Positions 46,654 through 54,849 of a DNA stretch of 64,000 nt are shown here, one piece after another. This stretch comes from Methylobacter sp. (GTDB lineage Bacteria > Pseudomonadota > Gammaproteobacteria > Methylococcales > Methylomonadaceae): contig JAUYMY010000007.1 in the NCBI GenBank assembly GCA_030699385.1, forward strand, positions 1 to 64,000, written 5' to 3'. The translations under genes and the position numbers were made by a program. Position 1 is the first letter of the stretch, and every line of letters starts with the position of its first letter. The notes below the pieces were generated by a model that saw nothing but the letters and a program-made list of their open reading frames with translations, had not been told where the DNA came from and searched no databases.

Positions 46654-46896
46654 CTGCTTTAATGGCTCAGTAAATACGCACACTTTGTGTGCGACATGGG
46701 AACCCTCGATTTCCCAAAAGATATGCTGTATGTCTTTGATGCGCACGCTCTTATTGGTATCACTGAGATTCATTGAGGCACCATGAATGGCATCTCCAAT
46801 GTTCATCCCCGCAAATGGCGTACTGCTTTCGTAGGATGCAGCCACGCAAGAGCTATCATCTTGTTCATAAATTTCAAGGTGGTACTCGGTTTTCAT
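46648..46896 (-). CDS. Cassette-encoded small hypothetical protein
   Basis: An 82-residue protein, 'MKTEYHLEIYEQDDSSCVAA' at the start. I chose this Met over the track's start at 46977 because AAGGA lies nine bases upstream and the longer form would begin within the attC of the next cassette. No family recognised. Stop within attC site 2. Confidence 0.65.
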   Translation of the reverse strand: MKTEYHLEIYEQDDSSCVAASYESSTPFAGMNIGDAIHGASMNLSDTNKSVRIKDIQHIFWEIEGSHVAHKVCVFTEPLKQA

Positions 46897-46947
46897 ACAT
46901 GTTCCTTTTTGAGTTTGGTGCAACTTTGTCACTGGTTGAAAAGATAA

Positions 46948-47037
46948 GCCTAACGTAGAGCTAACTGGGCGCGGCACGGAAAGCTGAAAAAATAAAACCG
47001 CATTGTAACCGCGCTCCGGTTGAGCGCCATGTTATGC
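46948..47037 (-). repeat. attC site 3 (90 bases)
   Basis: Begins GCATAAC and ends GTTAGGC on the minus strand, inner boxes ATGGCGCTCAACCGGA and CGCGCCCAGTTAGCTC. The stop of the preceding gene lies 11 bases before it. Confidence 0.88.
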
Positions 47038-47048
47038 AAGCTATGCCG

Positions 47049-47423
47049 TCATAGACAAAATACTTTTTCGACCCATTCATCATGCTCAAATGGCCCGTGT
47101 ATTGATTTAAAGCAACCACGACTTTCTTCAATATTTCTGTTTAGGTCAGTGGCAACCCAGTCAACAGTACAAATGACTTTATTTGCTTCTAGGATTACAC
47201 CCTTGATGATGCCAAGGTGAAATATTTTAATGCCAGTTTGACCTCCGCCTTTCATGCGTTTGATTGCAATTCTGTCACCAGCCTTCATTTCTGATGCTTT
47301 TTTATACTGAGCGGGTTGATCATCTTCTTCCCAGCCAAGCATCCAAATACCTTGCTCAATAAATTTCTGGTCTTGATGCTCAACACCACCCCATGAAGCA
47401 CCAACAACCCAATATTTTGACAT
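47049..47423 (-). CDS. Cassette-encoded protein, possible PUA/EVE-like fold
   Basis: A 124-residue soluble protein. The start 'KYWVVGASWGG' and the block 'MKAGDRIAIKRMKGGGQTGI' (a turn before a lysine-rich strand) resemble EVE/PUA-like domains, which bind modified bases in nucleic acids. That assignment is tentative. Located between attC sites 3 and 4. Confidence 0.6.
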   Translation of the reverse strand: MSKYWVVGASWGGVEHQDQKFIEQGIWMLGWEEDDQPAQYKKASEMKAGDRIAIKRMKGGGQTGIKIFHLGIIKGVILEANKVICTVDWVATDLNRNIEESRGCFKSIHGPFEHDEWVEKVFCL

Positions 47424-47445
47424 TTACTTCTCCATTTATTTCATT

Positions 47446-47568
47446 GCATAACGCAAAGGTAAGGGGCGTGCCGCCAACGGACGCTTAGCGAAGCCGCCGA
47501 ACCCGATTAAAAAGCCAACCTTTAAAACCGCTAACGGGCGGCGCGTCCCTTTGACCGTTTTGTTAGGC
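47446..47568 (-). repeat. attC site 4 (123 bases)
   Basis: Begins GCCTAAC and ends GTTATGC on the minus strand, with inner boxes CGGTCAAAGGGACG and GCCCCTTACC. Closely related to site 2 in arm sequence, suggesting the cassettes come from one integron lineage. Confidence 0.9.
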
Positions 47569-47580
47569 CAAAAATGGATG

Positions 47581-48246
47581 TTAGACCCGGCCACTGGTAG
47601 CCCCACGCCGCAACTCTGATAGCTCTGGAATCTTTTCTAAAGAAGCGATTGACCGCTCTACTACTAGCCAGAAATAGCTCGCAACATTCAGTGTCAGAAG
47701 TAAGTCTGCGTTTGGAACCTGACCTTCTGGAACGTTCATAACTCCCTTTTCTATGAGGTGCTTGAAGGGAGCCTCATATGATGACCCGTCAAGCGTCATG
47801 CCCAGAAAGCGGCCATTATCTGTATTCCAGAAATGAGTGAATTTAGTTGTGCGCCCGTGTGCAAGTTGATTTCTTAGTTGGAACAAAATGTCCAACGTTT
47901 TCCAATCCTCGCCAATCACTTTTGGAAACTCGATGCCGTAGAGTGTCCGCAGCCACTTCTTCCAAGTGTCTAACCCTGTCGCGCGGCTCACGTCTTTCGC
48001 AATAACTTCCATCAGACGCCCCTGAAAGCCCTCATCTTGTGATGCTTTTGATGTGCACCACAGGTTGGAGAACTCTTCCAAAACTGACTCGAAGTAACAA
48101 GCGGAGGCAAGTATTGCAAAGTAGTAAATGCCTGGGTTGTGGTTTTCGCTACTGAGAGCATACTTAACAAAATCAGCGACATGTTTCGTCATGTCGCCTA
48201 GAACAACGCCGGATGCTACTGGAATGTTTTGTTTAGGTGATGTCAT
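47581..48246 (-). CDS. Cassette-encoded HEPN-like protein
   Basis: A 221-residue, mostly helical protein. 'LDILFQLRNQLAHGRTTKF' contains the R-N-x-x-x-H motif (RNQLAH) characteristic of HEPN domains, many of which are RNases in toxin-antitoxin or anti-phage systems. The upstream 'FAILASACYFESVLEEF' helix fits the first HEPN helix. No antitoxin partner is adjacent within its cassette. Function as an RNase is inferred, not shown. Confidence 0.7.
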   Translation of the reverse strand: MTSPKQNIPVASGVVLGDMTKHVADFVKYALSSENHNPGIYYFAILASACYFESVLEEFSNLWCTSKASQDEGFQGRLMEVIAKDVSRATGLDTWKKWLRTLYGIEFPKVIGEDWKTLDILFQLRNQLAHGRTTKFTHFWNTDNGRFLGMTLDGSSYEAPFKHLIEKGVMNVPEGQVPNADLLLTLNVASYFWLVVERSIASLEKIPELSELRRGATSGRV

Positions 48247-48256
48247 ATTTCTGTTG

Positions 48257-48350
48257 GTCTAACGTTAAGTAGACACCTAAGTAGGTGTATATTAAATTTA
48301 AATTACCGGGGTATGGTGGTGTATAATGCCGCTTCGGTAATCTGTTAGGT
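48257..48350 (-). repeat. attC-like site 5 (94 bases), less typical
   Basis: Begins ACCTAAC and ends GTTAGAC on the minus strand, but the inner part is AT-rich and the inner boxes are poor. It could be the attC of a preceding ORF-less or decayed cassette, or an eroded site. No cassette gene with a proper stop was found to its right. Confidence 0.6.
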
Positions 48351-48872
48351 TGGATTCTATGGTAATTACATTATTGATAGCAACCTTTTTATGCAAAATA
48401 CAAATACACCTCCTAAGTTCGGCAATTCTCATTATGGAATAATATATTTTAATCAAAGTGTTATAAATTAAATTTTCTGGTTTGTTTTTCATTTTACAGA
48501 ATTCTATTTTTCATAGGTTCAGTATCTATTTGATGTTATTTAAATTTCCATAATGGGAATTGCTGCTATGCCTTGCGCTAATTGTTCGCAAGCCTTGTTA
48601 TGCGCTTCTCTAGCTTGTTTTAAGGCTATTTCTGGAAAATAACATCCCTTAATGATCATGGCATGTAAAAAATAAAGTCCACGAAAAGCACGAAAATTTC
48701 GTGGCTTTCGTGCTTTTCGTGAACAATTTTTGGTATTTCTTTTTCAGGAAATAGCCTTATAGCTGTATCTGATAGGGGTATGGCGGTATTTTTTTTGACG
48801 GTTCAAAATATACCGTCATATATGCCGACATAACCGGTTGTCAACGTATTTTGACGTACTTCGATGGGCAAT
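48351..48872. other. Intergenic region between the cassette array and tRNA-Leu
   Basis: About 520 AT-rich bases with no supported gene; the 64-codon ORF at 48298-48492 runs across attC-like site 5 and is not convincing. It holds one family A repeat and, at 48799-48821, an inverted TGACGGT-N9-ACCGTCA next to another 'TTTTGACGTAC', reminiscent of recombinase arm sites near tRNA integration points. That reading is speculative. Confidence 0.45.
48677..48724. repeat. Interspersed inverted repeat (family A), copy 5, compact
   Basis: The shortest and cleanest copy: GTCCACGAAAAGCACGAAA directly facing its complement TTTCGTGCTTTTCGTGAAC, with 'ATTTCGTGGC' at the centre. Confidence 0.88.
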
Positions 48873-48909
48873 AAAAAACCCGCTAAGCCTTGCGGCTTGC
48901 GGGTTTTTG
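48873..48909. terminator. Terminator downstream of tRNA-Leu
   Basis: Arms AACCCGC(T)AAGCC and GGCTTGCGGGTT with a four-base loop, A run on the left and T run on the right. It lies about 30 bases past the 3' end of the minus-strand tRNA gene. Confidence 0.85.
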
Positions 48910-48939
48910 TAGTTCTTTGCACGGCTCTGAACCAATGTT

Positions 48940-49026
48940 TGGTACCGAGGGCCGGAATCGAACCGGCACGATGTCACCATCACCGGATTTTGAATCCGGC
49001 GCGTCTACCAGTTCCGCCACCCCGGC
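48940..49026 (-). tRNA. tRNA-Leu (anticodon CAA)
   Basis: On the minus strand GCCGGGGTGGCGGAACTGGT begins the gene and 'CCCTCGGTACCA' ends it, with an encoded CCA. The anticodon stem CCGGA/TCCGG encloses TTCAAAA, giving anticodon CAA. A long variable arm (TGATGGTGACATCG region) and GGTTCGATTCC T-arm fit class II tRNA-Leu. 87 nucleotides. Confidence 0.97.
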
Positions 49027-49113
49027 AAAGAACGTGCATTATAGGGAGAGTTGATTAATAATGCTACTCTTTTTTTGTTATTTTCAAAAACAACCTTAAT
49101 AATATCGTCTGCC

Positions 49114-50133
49114 ATGAGAAAAAGTGAGTTTAATTACCTATTGCCTGAAGCGCTAATTGCGCAAAAACCTTTGGCTGAACGGGATGCAAGTCGTTTGCTA
49201 TGTATGGGGAGGGGCACGGGAAAGATAGCCGATCGGCAGTTTACTGATTTCATTGAGTTGATCAATGAGACTGATTTGCTGGTTTTTAATAACACTAAGG
49301 TGATTCCGGCCCGATTGTTTGGCAACAAACAAAGCGGCGGCAAAGTTGAGATTCTTATTGAACGCATTTTGGATGAGCATCATGCCATTGCTCATGTCCG
49401 GTCGAGCAAGTCGGCGAAAGCCGGTACGTTAATAGCGCTGGATAAGGGCTATTGCTGCGAGGTGTTGGGCAGGGCGGATGATTTGTTTCAGCTGGAGTTT
49501 AAAGGTGACAGCAGTTTGCTCGGCATACTGGAGCAAATTGGTCATATTCCGTTGCCACCTTATATTACGCGTGCAGATGACGAATCTGACCTGACTCGCT
49601 ATCAGACTGTTTTTGCCAAAGAGGCGGGGGCGGTTGCCGCGCCGACTGCTGGCCTGCATTTTGATCAGGCGATGATGGACAAGCTTAAGGCCAAAGGTGT
49701 GCAAAGCGCTTTTGTGACCTTGCACGTTGGCAGCGGGACTTTTCAGCCGGTCAGGGTGGAAGATTTATCTGAACATTTAATGCACAAGGAATATTTTGCG
49801 GTGTTGCCGGAGACGGTGGCGGCGGTTCAACAGACCAGAGACAGGGGCGGGCGGGTTATTGCAATCGGGACGACGGCGGTTCGTGCGTTGGAATCGGCAT
49901 CCCGAGGCGGCCAACTGGAAGCCGGTTTTGGCGATACTGACTTGTTTATTACTCCCGGCTACTCATTTAAATCGGTCGATGCGATGCTGACTAATTTCCA
50001 TTTGCCTGAATCGACTTTGCTGATGCTGGTTTCGGCGTTTGCCGGTTATGAACACATTATGGCGGCCTACCGCCATGCTATTGATCGTTCTTACCGATTT
50101 TTCAGCTATGGTGATGCGATGTTTTTGGGTTAG
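49114..50133 (+). CDS. queA: S-adenosylmethionine:tRNA ribosyltransferase-isomerase QueA
   Basis: Builds epoxyqueuosine on tRNA from SAM. Signatures '[21 protein letters not shown]', '[12 protein letters not shown]', 'GHIPLPPYI' and '[19 protein letters not shown]' are present. I chose the ATG at 49114 (339 residues), which gives the family's usual start 'MRKSEFNY'; the track's start adds 21 unrelated residues. queF at 8926 serves the same pathway; tgt is not adjacent. Confidence 0.97.
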   Translation: MRKSEFNYLLPEALIAQKPLAERDASRLLCMGRGTGKIADRQFTDFIELINETDLLVFNNTKVIPARLFGNKQSGGKVEILIERILDEHHAIAHVRSSKSAKAGTLIALDKGYCCEVLGRADDLFQLEFKGDSSLLGILEQIGHIPLPPYITRADDESDLTRYQTVFAKEAGAVAAPTAGLHFDQAMMDKLKAKGVQSAFVTLHVGSGTFQPVRVEDLSEHLMHKEYFAVLPETVAAVQQTRDRGGRVIAIGTTAVRALESASRGGQLEAGFGDTDLFITPGYSFKSVDAMLTNFHLPESTLLMLVSAFAGYEHIMAAYRHAIDRSYRFFSYGDAMFLG

Positions 50134-50199
50134 TAATTTATCATTACCGATAGATAGCATAAAATTTATCAAACCAACTTAGAAATGAGCATGAAATAA

Positions 50200-50319
50200 T
50201 TTGAACTGCTTGCACTCCGGCTATTGGCAACTTGCCTAAATTATTTTAATGTCTACAACCATCCCACCGCAGGCTTGGAGCTCATCGAGTCGGCGGATTT
50301 TATCCAACAACTTCTATGA
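50200..50319 (+). other. Possible small ORF or gene relic overlapping the dtd start
   Basis: An open frame of about 39 codons reading 'NYFNVYNHPTAGLELIESAD' and ending in TGA that overlaps the dtd ATG (ATGA). The nearest in-frame ATG (50185, MSMK) is separated by a TAA, so either a non-ATG start is used or the gene was inactivated by a stop. No family recognised. The stop/start overlap is the argument for it having been translated. Confidence 0.35.
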
Positions 50320-50756
50320 TCACTATTATTCAACGCGTAACCTGCGCTAAAGTCACCGTCAATAGTCAGGATATTGGTAGCATTGATACCGGCATACTGG
50401 CGTTGGTTGCGGTGGAAAAGGCAGACACTGAAAAAGACGCCCAACGCTTATTGGAACGCATCCTTAATTATCGGATTTTTGCCGATAGCGACGACCGGAT
50501 GAATTTGAGTTTAAGGGATATTGACGGCGGTTTGTTGTTGGTTCCGCAATTTACGCTGGCGGCGGATACCCAAAAAGGCAACCGGCCCAGTTTTATTTCT
50601 GCGGCGCCGCCGGAGCAAGGTAAAAAGATGTTCGACTATTTGCAACAATTGGCCAAACAAACCTATTCAAAAGTTGAATTCGGCCAGTTCGGTGCCGATA
50701 TGCAAGTTGCGCTGGTCAATAACGGGCCGGTTACTTTTACGCTGAGAACCCATTAG
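50316..50756 (+). CDS. dtd: D-aminoacyl-tRNA deacylase Dtd
   Basis: Removes D-amino acids, and glycine from tRNA-Ala, from mischarged tRNAs. 146 residues with the catalytic 'QFTLAADTQKGNRPSF' and the Gly-cisPro motif region 'NNGPVTFTL'. Start 'MITIIQRVTCAKV' is typical of the family. Confidence 0.96.
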   Translation: MITIIQRVTCAKVTVNSQDIGSIDTGILALVAVEKADTEKDAQRLLERILNYRIFADSDDRMNLSLRDIDGGLLLVPQFTLAADTQKGNRPSFISAAPPEQGKKMFDYLQQLAKQTYSKVEFGQFGADMQVALVNNGPVTFTLRTH

Positions 50757-50770
50757 CAGTGGGTAAAATA

Positions 50771-50820
50771 GAACACGGATGCCAACAGTAGGCGCTTTAG
50801 GCGACGCTGATTGGGCGGAT
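50771..50820. repeat. Interspersed repeat (family B), partial left end
   Basis: GAACACGGATGCCAACAGTA followed by GGCGCTTTAGGCGAC, matching the complement of the right end of the copy at 22366, including its nested hairpin. The other arm is missing. Confidence 0.65.
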
Positions 50821-50880
50821 TTAGGCAAGTTGATGCATTTATTAGTTTTAACGGCGATGACCCGTCCAATCGGTACGCGA

Positions 50881-51039
50881 TTAAAAATCATCATCATCAT
50901 CTTCTTCTTCATAAGGCTGCGCTTTTACGTTATCAGGGATTTTCGGCATGGTGGCTGAGCGCAACAGAATCAACGCGCCGCCCAACACAAACAGCAACGC
51001 GATTATAAATAATACTATCCACATTCCATCTGTCCCCAT
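50881..51039 (-). CDS. Small membrane protein, DUF2897-like
   Basis: A 52-residue protein with one membrane helix (WIVLFIIALLFVLGGALILL), 'RSATMPKIPD' after it and a strongly acidic tail (EEEDDDDDF). The layout is that of DUF2897 proteins. I chose Met 15 of the track ORF; the first 14 residues have no family resemblance. Confidence 0.6.
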   Translation of the reverse strand: MGTDGMWIVLFIIALLFVLGGALILLRSATMPKIPDNVKAQPYEEEDDDDDF

Positions 51040-51104
51040 TTTTGGTTTGCCTAAGCGGGTTACGGTAGAATACCCGCACACTGAATTATTTTACATACCT
51101 CACT

Positions 51105-52445
51105 ATGAAACAAGTCGAATTACTTTCCCCTGCCGGAACCCTTAAAAACATGCGCTATGCGTTTGCTTACGGCGCCGATGCCGTTTATGCAGGGCTGCCG
51201 CGCTACAGCCTTAGGGTGCGCAACAATGATTTCCTTGAAGACAATCTGGCGAAAGGTATCGCTGAAGCGCATGAACTGGGCAAAAAGTTTTTCCTGGCCA
51301 CTAATGTGATTCCGCATAATGCCAAGGTTAAAACTTTCATCAAAGATATTACCCCGGTGATTGCAATGCAGCCGGATGCGTTGATTATGGCCGATCCCGG
51401 CTTGATTATGATGACCCGCGAAGCGTGGCCAGAGATGCCTATCCATTTGTCGGTACAAGCCAATACGGTCAATTATGCCTCGGTCAATTTCTGGAAAAGC
51501 ATGGGCGTCGAGCGAGTCATTTTGTCGCGCGAATTGTCATTGGATGAAATTGAAGACATCCGCCAGCGTTGCCCCGATACCGAGCTTGAAGTATTTGTCC
51601 ACGGCGCCTTATGTATCGCTTATTCCGGGCGCTGCCTGTTGTCCGGCTATTTCAACCACCGCGACCCTAATCAGGGTACTTGCACCAATTCCTGCCGCTG
51701 GAAATACGACACGCTGCCCGCACACGAAAATGCCGAAGGCGATTATGTGCTGGACGGCGCGGCGCTGTCGATGTCTGACATCAGCAACGCCAGTTGCGGC
51801 GGTGCGGAACGCCATCCGTTGGCGGACAAGGTGTATTTTCTGGAAGAGGAGGGCCGCAAAGGCGAATTGCTGCCGGTGATGGAAGATGAAAACGGCACTT
51901 ACATCATGAATTCGAAAGACTTGCGGGCTATTGAGCATGTGCAGCGTCTGGTTGAAATCGGCGTGGACAGCCTTAAAATAGAAGGCCGCACCAAGTCGCA
52001 TTATTACGTGGCGCGTACTGCGCAAACTTACCGTCAGGCAATTGATGATGCGCTGGCAGGGCGAGCCTTCCAACCTGAACTGATTGGCGTGTTGGAAAAT
52101 TTGGCTAATCGGGGTTATACCGATGGTTTTTATCAGCGCCATCATACCCATGAACAGCAAAACTATATCACCGGTTATTCCAAAAGCCATCAGCAGCAGT
52201 TTTGCGGTGAAATCAGAAGTTATGATCCGGCAACCGGCTTAGCTACCATTGATGTTAAAAACAAGTTTTCGGTCGGCGACAAGTTGGAATTGATCCTGCC
52301 GCAAGGCAATCAGGATATTGTGATTGAGCGCATGGAAGGTATGTTCGGGCAAGACATGGAGGAGGCGTCGGGCGGCGGTTATGAAGTGAAAATACCGCTG
52401 CCTGACATTTGTGCCGATAAGGGCTTGCTAGCACGGTATACTTGA
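51105..52445 (+). CDS. trhP: tRNA hydroxylation protein TrhP (YegQ, peptidase U32 family)
   Basis: A 446-residue U32 protein needed for the prephenate-dependent first step of 5-oxyacetyl-uridine synthesis in tRNA. 'ELLSPAGTLKNMRYAFAYGA' start, 'VFVHGALCIAYSGRCLLSGY' with 'CTNSCRWKY' (the four conserved Cys) and 'DSLKIEGRTKSHYYVA'. The length and C-terminal domain fit YegQ rather than the shorter UbiU. Confidence 0.92.
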   Translation: MKQVELLSPAGTLKNMRYAFAYGADAVYAGLPRYSLRVRNNDFLEDNLAKGIAEAHELGKKFFLATNVIPHNAKVKTFIKDITPVIAMQPDALIMADPGLIMMTREAWPEMPIHLSVQANTVNYASVNFWKSMGVERVILSRELSLDEIEDIRQRCPDTELEVFVHGALCIAYSGRCLLSGYFNHRDPNQGTCTNSCRWKYDTLPAHENAEGDYVLDGAALSMSDISNASCGGAERHPLADKVYFLEEEGRKGELLPVMEDENGTYIMNSKDLRAIEHVQRLVEIGVDSLKIEGRTKSHYYVARTAQTYRQAIDDALAGRAFQPELIGVLENLANRGYTDGFYQRHHTHEQQNYITGYSKSHQQQFCGEIRSYDPATGLATIDVKNKFSVGDKLELILPQGNQDIVIERMEGMFGQDMEEASGGGYEVKIPLPDICADKGLLARYT

Positions 52446-52470
52446 GATTGAGCGTTCTGTGTCGGAATAG

Positions 52471-53115
52471 ATGGGGAAAAGCATGACAGATGATGAATTA
52501 AAAGCATTGGTTGCGAGTATTGTCGTTGCGCAAAAGGTAACTGATGAGCAAATGAAGCGCACGGATGAACGCATGAAGCTGACTGATGAAAAATTTGCCA
52601 GCTTGAATGAGTCGAAAAAAGCACTCGATGAACAAATAGAAAGAACGGAGGCGCAGCTGGAAAAAACCTCGCGTAAAATCAATAGGCTGGCAGAGTTGTA
52701 CGGCAACGTGTCGCAAAATCAAGGAGATGTGGCAGAAGAGTTTTTTCTGAACAGCTTGCTAAAAGATAACCATTTAGGGGCTATTCACTTTGATGATGTG
52801 GCCAGAAGCATGGAAAAACAGCGGGGTCAGATTCAGGAAGAATATGATTTGGTGATGACGAACGGTGATGCTGTAGATATTGTCGAGGTTAAATATAAAG
52901 CCCACATCAATGACCTGGACAAGCTGGACCGTAAAATAAGGCATTTTAAAAAACTATTTCCTATTTACCAGAAATACAAACAATACGGTGCGATTGCCTC
53001 ATTCCACATCAATGACGATGCAAAAAAAGAAGCCTTGAAACGGGGCTATTTTGTGTTGCAACGTAGCGGCGATTTAGTGCATACCGAAAGCAGCGATCAT
53101 TTGACGGTATTGTAG
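52471..53115 (+). CDS. Coiled-coil protein with PD-(D/E)xK nuclease-like domain (DUF3782-like)
   Basis: A 214-residue protein. Residues 5-75 form a heptad-rich coiled coil ('DEQMKRTDERMKLTDEKFAS'); the C-terminal half has 'EEYDLVMTNGDAVDIVEVKYK', which fits the D...ExK core of the PD-(D/E)xK fold. A helix with 'AEEFF' precedes it. Possibly a DNA-processing enzyme; the family is widespread and uncharacterised. Second Met (residue 5) is an alternative start. Confidence 0.72.
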   Translation: MGKSMTDDELKALVASIVVAQKVTDEQMKRTDERMKLTDEKFASLNESKKALDEQIERTEAQLEKTSRKINRLAELYGNVSQNQGDVAEEFFLNSLLKDNHLGAIHFDDVARSMEKQRGQIQEEYDLVMTNGDAVDIVEVKYKAHINDLDKLDRKIRHFKKLFPIYQKYKQYGAIASFHINDDAKKEALKRGYFVLQRSGDLVHTESSDHLTVL

Positions 53116-53185
53116 CGGCATCACCTAATCCTGCATCTTTTGTGTGTTGGACGTTTTTTTTGTTTCACTTTTTGATATTTAAATT

Positions 53186-53671
53186 ATGAACTTTACTACC
53201 GCTAATCTTTGCGATAGCCATTCAGATGAAGACCACTTTCAGATTGCCGAGCCACTGCTTCAAGCTTATGGCGGTCAGGCTCGTTTTTGTGGGCAAATCA
53301 CCACCATCAAGGTGTTCGAGGACGATGCTTTAATTAAAGCCGTTTTGCAGGAGAAGGTCGATAACCGGGTATTGGTTATCGATGGCGGCGGCTCCCACCG
53401 CTGTGCCTTATTGGATGCCGACTCGGCAAAACTTGCCATCGCCAATGGTTGGCAAGGCGTAGTGATTCACGGCTGTATTCGGGATTCTGCACTGATTAAT
53501 CAGCTGCCTATCGGTATCCGCGCACTGCATACGCATCCACTGAAAAGCCATAAAAAAGACCCAGGCGACCGCGATTTATTAATCACGTTTGCCGGCATCA
53601 ATTTCAAGCAAAATCATTTTTTATATGCGGATGCCGATGGAATTATCGTTTCGGAAACGCTGTTGAGTTAG
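53186..53671 (+). CDS. rraA: Ribonuclease E activity regulator RraA
   Basis: A 161-residue RraA-like protein: 'TANLCDSHSDE' at the start, 'GQITTIKVFEDDALIKAVL', 'VLVIDGGGSHRCALLDA' and 'GWQGVVIHGCIRDSA'. It binds RNase E in E. coli; some family members are HMG/CHA aldolases, and that cannot be excluded here. Confidence 0.92.
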   Translation: MNFTTANLCDSHSDEDHFQIAEPLLQAYGGQARFCGQITTIKVFEDDALIKAVLQEKVDNRVLVIDGGGSHRCALLDADSAKLAIANGWQGVVIHGCIRDSALINQLPIGIRALHTHPLKSHKKDPGDRDLLITFAGINFKQNHFLYADADGIIVSETLLS

Positions 53672-53707
53672 AATAACATCACATTAACCTAGTAAAGAAG
53701 TCAAGAT

Positions 53708-54655
53708 ATGCATATTGTACTCGCTAACCCCCGTGGATTCTGTGCCGGCGTCGACCGCGCCATTGAAATTGTCGATCAGGCCATTGAAGCTTTCGGCGCG
53801 CCCATTTACGTCCGTCACGAAGTTGTCCACAACCGTACCGTGGTTGACGGCCTTAAAGAAAAAGGCGCCATTTTTATTGAAGATTTAACCGATGTGCCGG
53901 TGGGGTCTTATTTGATTTTCAGCGCCCACGGCGTGTCCAAACAAGTGCAGCAGGAAGCTAAAGAGCGTGATTTAACGGTGTTTGATGCCACTTGTCCGCT
54001 GGTCACCAAAGTTCATTTGCAAGTCGCTAAACATGCCAAAGAAAACCGGGAAGTCATCTTGATTGGCCATGCCGGGCACCCGGAAGTTGAGGGTACCATG
54101 GGCCAATACGAAAGAAGCACCGACAACGGCGGTATTTATCTGGTGGAAACCCCGGCTGATGTTGAAAGGCTGGCGGTAAAAAATCCCGATAATCTGGCTT
54201 ATGTGACGCAAACCACCTTGTCGATGACCGACACCAAGATTATGGTCGATGCCTTACGGGCGCGCTTTAAATCGATTCAGGAACAAAAAAAGGACGATAT
54301 TTGTTACGCCACGCAAAACCGTCAGGATGCCGTTTATGAACTGGCTAAAACGGCGGATATTATCCTTGTTGTGGGCTCGCCTAACAGTTCCAATTCTAAT
54401 CGTTTGCGCGAAATTGCCGAGCAACTTGGCAAGCAATCGTATTTAATTGATACGGCAAAAGACATGCAACAAAACTGGTTTGACGGTGTTGCCGTGGTTG
54501 GCGTTACCGCCGGTGCTTCTGCCCCCGAAGTGCTGGTTCAGGAAGTCATCGATCAATTAAAACAATGGGGCAGTCAATCGACCGTTGAGATTCAAGGCAT
54601 TGAAGAAAAAGTGGTATTTTCTTTACCCAAGGAATTAAAAAAACACCTCAATTAA
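53708..54655 (+). CDS. ispH: 4-hydroxy-3-methylbut-2-enyl diphosphate reductase IspH
   Basis: Last step of the MEP isoprenoid pathway, with a 4Fe-4S cluster. The three ligand Cys are in '[10 protein letters not shown]' (C12), '[11 protein letters not shown]' and '[10 protein letters not shown]'. '[10 protein letters not shown]' and '[14 protein letters not shown]' supply substrate-binding residues. 315 residues. Confidence 0.97.
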   Translation: MHIVLANPRGFCAGVDRAIEIVDQAIEAFGAPIYVRHEVVHNRTVVDGLKEKGAIFIEDLTDVPVGSYLIFSAHGVSKQVQQEAKERDLTVFDATCPLVTKVHLQVAKHAKENREVILIGHAGHPEVEGTMGQYERSTDNGGIYLVETPADVERLAVKNPDNLAYVTQTTLSMTDTKIMVDALRARFKSIQEQKKDDICYATQNRQDAVYELAKTADIILVVGSPNSSNSNRLREIAEQLGKQSYLIDTAKDMQQNWFDGVAVVGVTAGASAPEVLVQEVIDQLKQWGSQSTVEIQGIEEKVVFSLPKELKKHLN

Positions 54656-54849
54656 TCCTTTCTATGTTAGGGCGGCACTACGGTGTCCGCCTTTTAATAT
54701 CGATTTATCTACGAACCCGCATTAATATAAAGACAAAAATGCAGGTTTTTATCTAAAATAGCCCCGCGACACCACCAACCTTAACAGCAATAACGGAAAA
54801 TAGGCCGTTGTTGATTGCTGAATTTATTTTAATTTTTCTGAAGATAATT

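Larger units (their letters stand above)
45520..48350 (-). mobile_element. Integron gene-cassette array without integrase (CALIN-like)
   Basis: Five genes on the minus strand, each separated by an imperfect palindrome that starts RYYYAAC and ends GTTRRRY, the outer boxes of integron attC sites. Two attC sites contain the stop codon of the preceding gene in the first box, a usual cassette feature. The cassette genes differ in origin and have no shared promoters. No tyrosine recombinase IntI is encoded in the window, so this fits a 'cluster of attC sites lacking integrase', or an array whose integrase end has been lost. Confidence 0.88.

Noticed and set aside
48298-48492. Minus-strand ORF of 64 residues as a cassette gene
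   Set aside because: It reads through the attC-like site 5 without stopping in its first box and has no ribosome site or recognisable sequence.
48864-49058. Plus-strand ORF of 64 residues containing 'PRAGIEPAR'
   Set aside because: It is the well-known false translation of the antisense strand of a tRNA gene; the tRNA-Leu explains the sequence.
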